In this document: positions 31,293-38,224 of the stretch, in pieces | Position numbering within the stretch: the first letter of the stretch is position 1 | Layout of the letters: each line of letters opens with the position of its first letter | Assembly (NCBI GenBank): GCA_030643245.1 | Contig: DAOWME010000003.1 | Span: forward strand, 1 to 38,224 | DNA length: 38,224 nucleotides | DNA from: Deltaproteobacteria bacterium | GTDB lineage: Bacteria; Desulfobacterota; UBA8473 | Direction of reading: 5' to 3' | Position numbers and translations under genes: made by a program | Notes under the pieces: generated by a model | Seen by the model: only the letters and a program-made list of their open reading frames with translations | Told to the model about the DNA's origin: nothing | The model's database searches: none

Positions 31293-34200
31293 CGCTTCTC
31301 TCTTCAAGGATACCTTCTACCTCAAGGTATGCATCCAATAACCTCTCTCTTTCTTCATCGTTTGGTTGCCAATAACCCCTCTTGTCTGTCTCCCAAAGCC
31401 TTTTAATGATCTGTGAGGTTGCAAACGGGTTGTTTTCCAGGAGGCGTTTCCGCATCTCCTCATCAAATATGTATCGTTTTGCGATGTCACTGAAGACCCA
31501 GCTTTCAACCTTACCGGTGGTTGCTGCAAGGCCAAGGATATACTCAACTCTGTCGGATATCTTCTGTGCACCATGAAACTTATGCTCCAGCATCCCGTCT
31601 ATCCATTTTGGGTTCAGTATCCTCGCCCTCATGGATTTCTCTATGGGCTTCTTTATATCTTCCACCTGTATAAGCTCTTTGGTGGTATCGGCGATCAACA
31701 TCCGGGGCTTTTCGCCCTTCACCGATTCTATGGATTTGGCCAACCCTCCGAAGAACTCATAGTAGTGATCGAGCTCGGTTATCTCTAATTCATGCGTATC
31801 CCTCACCTGGGTGATGAGATCGACCCTCGATAGGAGGGTCTCAAAGACCTCCTTTGCAGATTCGGCATTCACATTCTCCCCGTAACCGTACTGCATGCTG
31901 TCAAGATAGGATCGAGAAAGTTCACTCTCATCCTCCCAGCGGGAGGTTTCAATAAGGGTCGTCATGGAAGTGGCATATTCACCCCTGCCAGGCCCGAAGA
32001 TGCGCAAGTAAGAAAGGTCTTTATCCTCCTTGGGACTTAGTTTTGCGGCTATCTCTTGAGAGTGTTTCTTAACCATGTTAATCTCAGGCGGTTCCTGGAG
32101 GGACGAAACGAGTTTGAACGCCTCACTCAGGAAGTCGATCAGGTTGGGCAGGGTGTCGCGGAATATACCACAGATGGTCACGACCACATCTATCCTCGGT
32201 CTTTTTAGTATGTCCAGGGGGATGACCTCCAAACCTGTGAACCATGGGCCGCTCTTTCTTACTGCCTTAAGCCCGAGGTATTGCAGGATCTGACCTATGG
32301 TTTCGCCCCTGGTCTTCACGGTTTCGAAACCCCAAAGCACCACGCTAACTGTCTCAGGATATCTGCCTTCGGTCTTCATGTATTCGGCGATAGAGGCTTC
32401 AGCGATCTCTGCCCCGCGCCTGCATGCGGCGCTGCTTGGAATCAGCCGGGGATCGAACTGGTACATGTTACATCCCGTTGGAAATACCTCCGGTGTCCTT
32501 ATGGGGTCTCCGCCGATATTCGGCAGAGTATACCTGGAGGAAAGGGCGCTCAAAAAAGCCTCTATCTCCTTGCTGTTCTTTATATTCGTATAAAGATCAC
32601 CAATATAGTCAAATACTGTCTTAACCCTTTTTCTGAAACTCCTGGGGACTGTCAGCAGCAGTTGCTCATCCGCATGGCCTTCCACCTTCTTTCCAACCAG
32701 TTCTTTCACCTGGTCTTCTATCTCCGCCAGAATCTCGTCGTGGCATCCGCCTTCTTTAACTTCACCGGGGTTTTGAAGCAATTCCTCATAAGTGAACCCC
32801 CTTGCTTCAGCCACTATCCGGTGTAGAGATTCCACCTCTCTGTCGTATCTCAAGATGAAGGTGATCAACTCGATAAGCTCTTCTTTCGAGTAAGCCTCTC
32901 CCAGAATATGGAGTCCTCTTGGGATGATAGATCTCTTTACCTCAAAGAGTGTGCCCTGGATCTCCTCTATGGAAGTATCTTCCATGTTGAGGTCTTTTGC
33001 TTTTCCACGAATCTCTTCTGATACCCTGTCCGCCCTCACGGGATCCTGGACTCTCGCTTCGTAGTATTCATGGATGAGTTCTTCTAAGTATACGAGTTCT
33101 TCATAGAGGCCTGAAGTTGTAAATGAAGGGGTCTGGTGGTTTACAATGGTGGCGTAGCTCCTTCTTTTTGCGATCGTTGCTTCGGAAGAGTTGGTGACCC
33201 AGTAGACATATATATGGGGCATATCCCCTATCAGGATATCGGGCAGGCAAGACGACGATAGACCAACCTCTTTTCCCCTAGTAAATTCAAGGGTTCCATG
33301 GGTACCCACATGAACAAGGGCATCGGCCTGGAACTCCCTGTCGATCCAGCGATAGAACGCAAGATACTGATGATGGGGGGGGAGATCGCGGTCATGGTAG
33401 GATCTTCCTTCGTCTTCATGTACCCCCCTGGAAGGTTGAATGCCGATGAAGATATTCCCCAGGATGATACCCGGGATCAAAATACCGTGCCTATCGGTCA
33501 TTATCTCCCCGGGCGGGTCACCCCATTTCTCAACCATCTCATCCTGTATACCTTCAGGAAGATCATTAAACCATTTCACATACTTCTTGACCGGTACCCT
33601 TAACCCACGTCCTGCTTCCTCCGAACACCACTGGGGGGAGTTGACGATCCCTTTCTCCAAAAGGAGATCGCTCATATCTCCCTCGGGGATTTCCACAAGA
33701 TACCCCTCGCTTTTCAATGCAGAAAGGATCTTCCTCAAACTTGAAAAGACATCGAGATAGCTGGCGTTGCCGAGGTTGTGTTCTCCAGGTGGGTAGTCGT
33801 AGATGATCAAGGCTATCCTCTTCTCCCTGTTTTCCTTCTCTTGCAAAGAAAGCCTGTTCTTTAGGCGGTTGCAAAACCTCTCCAAGCGATTGTCTATGGA
33901 AGAGGGTGTCTTCACCTCACTTTGAATATCCTCGCTGAACCCGGCATTCATAAGTCCGCTCAAGACCATAGGCTCGATACAGCCATCAAGCTCCCTGAGG
34001 GCCACGGCTATGACCACCTCGATGGGGGAGAGGCCTATCTCTGATTCTTTCCATCTCTCTATCTCGCTTTGATACATGTGGACCGGTCCGAATACGGGAC
34101 AATTCAAGCCTCTCAACATCTCAAGGGTGGGCATGGGGTCTCCGCCGAGCGGCCCGCCATTGATTCTGAAGTACTGAAGGTTTATAACGGCATCTACGAA

Positions 34201-35061
34201 GGGTTTGCCATCTTTGAAGAAGAAAGAGTCTATTGCTTCCAGGTTTGTCATGACATCAGAAAAAACAGGTACAGTGGCGACCTCTGGCTCGAGTTTTTTT
34301 ATCAAGGCATTGACCACTGGAAGGCAATCATCGAAGTGCATCCCGCCATAGAAGAATATGCCCACCTTAGGTTTGCTGTCAAGCAAATCATGGATTTGCT
34401 CAAATTCATCGATCTTTGAAAAAAACCTGTCGTACCTGGGATGATAGATCCCCGCCTTTGGTGGGATCACTGGCGGATCAAACTTGATCCTTTTCTTTCC
34501 GCCATACTCCCTGGCTAAAAGAAGGAGGAGGTTCTTGAGGTTCTGTTTGCCTCCATACTGCCAGTAATCGATGGCAAAGGCCCAGTTTCGCGCGTGTCTT
34601 ATGGTCCCAAAAGGAAGGATCTTGCCTGTCTTCTTGATCAATTCCATAATCTTCAGACCCGTGGATATGTCTATCCTGTCCACGTCAAAACCTATATCAG
34701 GTTGTCTCTCGAATATCTTACGGGCGTTGAAACTCCCCATCTTCGTGAGAGAGAGGATTTCCGTGGTCCCCCCACAGAGTGTCAAAATGGTTTTATCATT
34801 CCGGGTCAGGGATTCCATAGCCATCTTTGCCCCGCGGGTTTGTCCCCTCATGTCGAGAAGGACGATATCCGCCGCGTTAAGGTCTTCTTTCAACCGGTCT
34901 TCATCGACAAGTCCCGTATCCAACTCGTGGAGGTAGTAGTTTCTTAAGGCCACGATATCCCCATGGTCAGCCCTTATCTCCTCCAAGGCCGAGGCCAGGG
35001 AGCCTGTAGTGCACATGGTCGTTATGAGTACGATTCTGGTCTCTCTCTCTTTATTATTCAT
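31282..35061 (-). CDS. cobN: CobN-type cobaltochelatase large subunit
   Basis: A 1259-residue member of the CobN/ChlH chelatase family, which inserts cobalt (or magnesium) into a tetrapyrrole. The signature VHVGTHGTLEFTRGKEVG with the following LPDILIGDMPHIYVYWVTN lies mid-protein, and YDYPPGEHNLGNASYLDVFSSL and GRGEYATSMTTLIETSRWED are further conserved blocks. The usual ATPase partners (CobS/CobT or a ChlI/ChlD fusion) are not in this window. It follows the TonB-dependent receptor by 32 bases in the same operon, as in CobN-like genes tied to corrinoid or metal uptake. It may act in cobalamin synthesis or in a salvage role. Confidence 0.9.
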   Translation of the reverse strand: MNNKERETRIVLITTMCTTGSLASALEEIRADHGDIVALRNYYLHELDTGLVDEDRLKEDLNAADIVLLDMRGQTRGAKMAMESLTRNDKTILTLCGGTTEILSLTKMGSFNARKIFERQPDIGFDVDRIDISTGLKIMELIKKTGKILPFGTIRHARNWAFAIDYWQYGGKQNLKNLLLLLAREYGGKKRIKFDPPVIPPKAGIYHPRYDRFFSKIDEFEQIHDLLDSKPKVGIFFYGGMHFDDCLPVVNALIKKLEPEVATVPVFSDVMTNLEAIDSFFFKDGKPFVDAVINLQYFRINGGPLGGDPMPTLEMLRGLNCPVFGPVHMYQSEIERWKESEIGLSPIEVVIAVALRELDGCIEPMVLSGLMNAGFSEDIQSEVKTPSSIDNRLERFCNRLKNRLSLQEKENREKRIALIIYDYPPGEHNLGNASYLDVFSSLRKILSALKSEGYLVEIPEGDMSDLLLEKGIVNSPQWCSEEAGRGLRVPVKKYVKWFNDLPEGIQDEMVEKWGDPPGEIMTDRHGILIPGIILGNIFIGIQPSRGVHEDEGRSYHDRDLPPHHQYLAFYRWIDREFQADALVHVGTHGTLEFTRGKEVGLSSSCLPDILIGDMPHIYVYWVTNSSEATIAKRRSYATIVNHQTPSFTTSGLYEELVYLEELIHEYYEARVQDPVRADRVSEEIRGKAKDLNMEDTSIEEIQGTLFEVKRSIIPRGLHILGEAYSKEELIELITFILRYDREVESLHRIVAEARGFTYEELLQNPGEVKEGGCHDEILAEIEDQVKELVGKKVEGHADEQLLLTVPRSFRKRVKTVFDYIGDLYTNIKNSKEIEAFLSALSSRYTLPNIGGDPIRTPEVFPTGCNMYQFDPRLIPSSAACRRGAEIAEASIAEYMKTEGRYPETVSVVLWGFETVKTRGETIGQILQYLGLKAVRKSGPWFTGLEVIPLDILKRPRIDVVVTICGIFRDTLPNLIDFLSEAFKLVSSLQEPPEINMVKKHSQEIAAKLSPKEDKDLSYLRIFGPGRGEYATSMTTLIETSRWEDESELSRSYLDSMQYGYGENVNAESAKEVFETLLSRVDLITQVRDTHELEITELDHYYEFFGGLAKSIESVKGEKPRMLIADTTKELIQVEDIKKPIEKSMRARILNPKWIDGMLEHKFHGAQKISDRVEYILGLAATTGKVESWVFSDIAKRYIFDEEMRKRLLENNPFATSQIIKRLWETDKRGYWQPNDEERERLLDAYLEVEGILEERSDEK

Positions 35062-35093
35062 CTTCTCTCTTCTCTCTTCTCAGAACTCGTCCT

Positions 35094-37406
35094 TTACATC
35101 TTAAGATTCAGGCTGAACACAAAGTTTCTCCCCGGTTGAATAAAAGAGTCATCCCATCCGTACATACAGGTCATCGGAAATGATCTGTATTTCTGATTCG
35201 TAAGGTTCTTCACTGCAAATGTCAGGCTGACATCTTGAAAGATCATAAATGACTGACACTTTAACCCCGTTCTGAAGTCATAGACCTCGAAGGCCGGGGT
35301 CTTTGATCTCTCTGTCCAGTCATCCGGGATTCTGTGCTGCCTGTCATAGATCCTTGAGCATAGTTCCGCCCAAAGTCTGCCGTCCAGAGGTCTTATGTCC
35401 TCGGTTTCATACCTGATGCCGAGAATTGTTTTGAGCGGCGGTATCCCTTCCAGAGGATCTTTTTGTATCTTGTCCTTGCCCCTGGCATAACTTATGGTGG
35501 AAAAAGCAGACCAGTTTGTCGAAACCTGGAAATCAAGGGTTGCTTCTATCCCCCGGATCTCTACCTCTCCTATGTTGTCAAAGGTGAGTACTGCCGTTTG
35601 ATCGGTCGGAACCATTAGTATGTAATCATCTATTTTATTAACGAAGCCTGTAATGCTTGCAGAGAAATCAGGATACAACATCTTGATGCCTGCCTCGTAA
35701 TTAATGCTCTCTTCTGAGTTTATCTCAGGGTTGCCCCTCAATTGGGCGCCTCCAGGCACGGCTCCAACGTAGAACCTCTCTTCCAGTGAGGGAGCCCTGA
35801 ACCCTTTTGAGAATGATCCCGTAAGGTTAATCCCGTCAGAAAGAGAGAACAGGAGGCCGATTCCGCCGGTTACGGAATCGTCTTCACTCTCTTCTTTGAT
35901 CAAATTATCCTTTGTGCGGTAGTGGTCATACCTCCCGCCGAGGGTTATCCATAAGCCATCAAATACCTCTATCTCATCTTGAACGTAAAACGCTGTGTTG
36001 TCGAAACTCCCGTCCACAAGGTCGCCTTGCGTATGTATCTCGGAGAACTGAGGAGGTAGATCCAGTCCCATGGATCCAGCAAACTGGATTACGTCTTCAA
36101 GTAGGGGTCGGGGAATGGTAAATCCCATGATTGAAATATCAACGTTCATCTCAGACGGGGCCTTGGCCTCGTCTCTGTAATATTCCATGCCGACCGTCAA
36201 CACTTGAAGGCGGATAAAATCCAACGTTGAGAGGCCTCTCGCCTGGGCGCTGTAGGTATCTGTTTCGAGATTGCCTTGAAGTACGACATTTATGTTTCCC
36301 GGCATAAGATGAGGAAAGATTGTGGTCGTATTGATATACTCCATCCTCTCCTTCTGAAAATGGGCGCTAAAATCTAATGAATCCAGCCAGAAAAAAGGAT
36401 CCCTGAACTCATAATTGAGGGTGTATGTTTCGCGATCAGCACGAGGTATATCAAAGATGCAATCAACGTCTGTTACAAGCGTCATGCCGAACATCTCCTC
36501 TTCGACATCTTTCATCTTGGTCAGGGGGGTCTCCATCTCCCCCTTAAAACTATTCACGGAAACCGCAATCGATTGCTGATCATTTATAAGATAACTGGTG
36601 TGAAGATCAATGCTGGTGTCTTTATAACTACTATGATCAAGTATTCCTTCTGGGGTTTTTACATCCCCGGACTCCTTTCTTGTTACGCCTACAAGCGAAT
36701 TGAATCCTTTTCCTCCAAACTCGAATTCTATTCTGCCGGATCTCAGGTCATTTACGCCTGCATATTTTGTGGAAAGGTTAGTGTCAAAATAGGCATGCTC
36801 GCCCTTTTGCGATTTCTTTGTGATTATGTTGATAACACCGCCCATGGCTCCGGAGCCGTAGAGAACAGTCGCTGGTCCGTGAAGCACCTCTATCCTCTCT
36901 ATCTGGCTGACATCGATCTCATTAAGATAGACTCCCCCTGTTAGAGAACTCACATGGGAATTCCACCGCTTTCCGTCAAGCAGCACAAGCACCCTGTTAG
37001 CGGAAAGTCCTCTGATTCTGGCTTTGGTGATTCCAGGTGTACCATCATGATGAATTTCAACACCGGCAACAGTCTTCAGTAGATCTCCAATATTCGCGGG
37101 GGATGTCCTCTCTATCTCTTCTCTGTCGATAACGGTGACAGACATGGGTGTATCGAATGTCGACTTTTCATATTTTGTGGCTGTTACAACTATATCATCA
37201 AGTTTGAGCGCCTTTGTCTTATTTGGCTCCTCTTTTGCTGCGTCCGGGGTCGAGGAACCTTCCATATGGGTACCATCTTTTGTGCCCGGCGCCTCAAGCA
37301 CTTCCGCGGCTGAGACCGAGAAGCTGAGTATAAGGAATACAAGTGTGGCCATCACGAAGTCTGTTATTGGTCTTCTTGTCAATTCAATCTCCTCTAAATA
37401 GGTCAT
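35094..37406 (-). CDS. TonB-dependent outer membrane receptor (BtuB-like)
   Basis: A 770-residue receptor. The signal segment TDFVMATLVFLILSFSVSAAE is at about residues 15-35 (split here by neither gap nor frameshift), followed by a Pro/Lys-rich spacer, the TonB box DIVVTATK (71-78), a plug domain (MSVTVIDREEIERTSPANIG, LDGKRWNS, VLHGPATVLYGSGAMGGVIN) and a 22-strand-type barrel to the end. The frame is open to 37442, but those codons lie in a family A element; ATG 37406 or 37352 are the realistic starts. Grouping with cobN suggests a corrinoid, cobalt or tetrapyrrole ligand, though sequence alone does not fix it. Confidence 0.88.
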   Translation of the reverse strand: MTYLEEIELTRRPITDFVMATLVFLILSFSVSAAEVLEAPGTKDGTHMEGSSTPDAAKEEPNKTKALKLDDIVVTATKYEKSTFDTPMSVTVIDREEIERTSPANIGDLLKTVAGVEIHHDGTPGITKARIRGLSANRVLVLLDGKRWNSHVSSLTGGVYLNEIDVSQIERIEVLHGPATVLYGSGAMGGVINIITKKSQKGEHAYFDTNLSTKYAGVNDLRSGRIEFEFGGKGFNSLVGVTRKESGDVKTPEGILDHSSYKDTSIDLHTSYLINDQQSIAVSVNSFKGEMETPLTKMKDVEEEMFGMTLVTDVDCIFDIPRADRETYTLNYEFRDPFFWLDSLDFSAHFQKERMEYINTTTIFPHLMPGNINVVLQGNLETDTYSAQARGLSTLDFIRLQVLTVGMEYYRDEAKAPSEMNVDISIMGFTIPRPLLEDVIQFAGSMGLDLPPQFSEIHTQGDLVDGSFDNTAFYVQDEIEVFDGLWITLGGRYDHYRTKDNLIKEESEDDSVTGGIGLLFSLSDGINLTGSFSKGFRAPSLEERFYVGAVPGGAQLRGNPEINSEESINYEAGIKMLYPDFSASITGFVNKIDDYILMVPTDQTAVLTFDNIGEVEIRGIEATLDFQVSTNWSAFSTISYARGKDKIQKDPLEGIPPLKTILGIRYETEDIRPLDGRLWAELCSRIYDRQHRIPDDWTERSKTPAFEVYDFRTGLKCQSFMIFQDVSLTFAVKNLTNQKYRSFPMTCMYGWDDSFIQPGRNFVFSLNLKM

Positions 37407-37415
37407 TCCGTCTAA

Positions 37416-37718
37416 GGGGCGAGGCCGAAATAACTTCCTCATTTGTACATCTCATCTTCAGGCCATCTTTGAACGATCTTCAAACACAAAATCCTCGAAA
37501 TAGGTAAGACTATTCGGCATCCTTCATACATCGGTTTACACTTTTTAAATTATGGCTGCTGAATCTATGCCGAGACCGTTTTTTTATTCGAAAGAGTAAA
37601 CTACTTTATAGCTTTTATGAAGGATGCCGACTATTCCTGTGGTTTTGTATTTTCAGATCGAACAAATCTGACCTAAATCTGAGCGCCAACTTGAGGAAGT
37701 TATTTCGTCCCCGTCCCT
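37416..37718. mobile_element. Family A inverted-repeat element, copy 3, interrupted
   Basis: The same element as 28170-28371, with inverted ends ggggcgaggccgaaataact and cttgaggaagttatttcgtc plus ccgtccc. It is lengthened to about 303 bp by a nested 115-bp insertion at 37515-37629. The left end lies ten bases upstream of the receptor ATG at 37406, so the promoter of the receptor-cobN operon must be inside or beyond the element. It lacks the cccccgatcgggg block. Confidence 0.85.
37515..37629. mobile_element. Nested 115-bp element with 14-bp perfect inverted ends
   Basis: The ends cggcatccttcata and tatgaaggatgccg are exact mirrors. Compared with the uninterrupted copy at 28170-28371, the target actatt (or gactatt) is present once there and twice here (37509-37514 and 37630-37635), which proves insertion after the host element was in place. 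The interior is AT-rich and non-coding. Confidence 0.9.
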
Positions 37719-37727
37719 AATCTAGTG

Positions 37728-37870
37728 CCCCGATTTCAATCGGGACTGAAGACCTTCGTGGCCTTGGATACTAAATCATAAGGCCCTTAGATGGAGCAAA
37801 GTGCACAAATAAAAAGGCCACAAAGTTCTCTTTCCCCGATTTCAATCAGGATTAAAGACCTTCGTGGCCT
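37728..37870. repeat. Pair of 37-bp direct repeats with internal palindromes
   Basis: 37728-37764 and 37834-37870 share 34 of 37 bases (starting ccccgatttcaatc and ending gaccttcgtggcct). The first contains the palindrome cccgatttcaatcggg, and the second forms an inverted repeat with aggccacaaag just before it (37816-37826), flanked by aaaaa and followed by gttagtttttt, so it could act as a bidirectional terminator-like hairpin. Confidence 0.65.
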
Positions 37871-38113
37871 GTTAGTTTTTTACCTTGTTTAAAAAGCAGT
37901 GGCCTATCTATTCACTCAAACTTCTTGCATTCATGCAAAGAATCTTCCGGTCCTTCAGAACCGTCTTTTCTTAAGCCACCAGTTTGTATTATTATAACCT
38001 TCCCGGCTGCCATGTCAAGGATTTATTTTTTGCAAGATAGTAAGAAATATTTTTCTGTGTTATAAAGGGTGTTAAAATAATATAGTAAAACATCATAAAA
38101 ATCAATTGATTAA
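37871..38113. other. Intergenic AT-rich stretch without visible genes
   Basis: Contains small hairpins (ttgcattcatgcaa and cggtccttcagaaccg) and a long AT-rich part before the last repeat. No tRNA, riboswitch or coding frame is recognisable on either strand. Confidence 0.5.
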
Positions 38114-38224
38114 GGAGCGAGGCCGAAATAACTTCCCCATTTGTACATCTCATCTTCAGGCCATCCCCCGATCGGGGTCGAGGACAGGCTTTGACCGATC
38201 TTCAAACACAAAATCCTCGAAATA
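38114..38224. repeat. Family A inverted-repeat element, copy 4 (cut by window edge)
   Basis: Starts with the left terminal repeat (ggagcgaggccgaaataact), keeps the cccccgatcgggg block as in copy 2, and runs off the window end in the middle of the element. Confidence 0.85.

Noticed and set aside
37407-37442. N-terminal extension of the TonB-dependent receptor
   Set aside because: These codons lie in the left end of family A copy 3 and precede a plausible signal segment.
37728-37870. Possible CRISPR remnant (repeat contains tttcaatc)
   Set aside because: Only two copies, 69 bases between them, repeat halves that pair with flanking sequence, and no cas genes.
37443-38113. Cobalamin riboswitch before the receptor-cobN operon
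   Set aside because: gccactg occurs on the minus strand near 37900, but the conserved B12-box core agccaggagacctgcc and the other motifs are missing, and the region is full of repeats.

Overview
The window looks like a contig from an uncultured, strictly anaerobic sulfate-reducing bacterium, most likely Desulfobacterota (deltaproteobacterial type). It carries, on one strand and almost without interruption, nearly the whole dissimilatory sulfate reduction pathway: dsrAB, dsrD, dsrN, dsrC, dsrMKJOP, aprBA, qmoABC and sat. The presence of dsrD and qmoABC, and the absence of oxidative-type dsrEFH and soeABC genes, argue for the reductive (sulfate to sulfide) direction.

Layout. Positions 1-900 hold a truncated copy of a short inverted-repeat element (family A), palindromic operator-like sequence and no convincing gene. 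From 912 to 2738 come a small ferredoxin, a small unknown protein, a second small unknown protein and an overlapping TPR protein; the second group has a clear promoter with a FadR-type palindrome just downstream. Positions 2915-9430 hold dsrA, dsrB, dsrD, dsrN, a nitrilase-superfamily hydrolase, dsrC, an OsmC-family protein and a single-domain RsbRD-like protein. Positions 9529-14784 hold dsrMKJOP and a ferredoxin with an Asp in place of one cluster ligand. Positions 15246-25147 hold aprBA, a YkgJ-type Cys-cluster protein, qmoABC and sat, closed by a strong rho-independent terminator. The non-coding stretch between aprA and ykgJ is full of hairpins and includes a 133-bp inverted-repeat element with a 6-bp target duplication.

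Convergent with the island is a minus-strand regulatory cassette (28095 to 25295): a Cys-rich helix-turn-helix regulator, a triple-PAS histidine kinase with Cys motifs in two PAS domains, and a stand-alone receiver protein. Next, on the plus strand, are a DUF445 membrane protein and a long ORF that fuses a MogA-type molybdopterin domain to a glycerate 2-kinase. The right part, on the minus strand, is a TonB-dependent receptor, a CobN-type chelatase and a small exported protein. Family A elements sit directly in front of both minus-strand operons, one of them carries a nested 115-bp element, and both window ends fall inside copies of family A, which suggests assembly breaks at this repeat.

How the genes work together: Sat activates sulfate to APS; AprBA reduces APS to sulfite with electrons passed from menaquinol via QmoABC; DsrAB, allosterically helped by DsrD, reduces sulfite and loads sulfur on the C-terminal cysteines of DsrC; DsrMKJOP reduces the DsrC trisulfide. 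DsrN makes the amidated siroheme for DsrAB. The small ferredoxins, nitrilase, OsmC, RsbRD-like and YkgJ proteins and the three upstream genes are the least understood parts of the island and the best candidates for new accessory functions.
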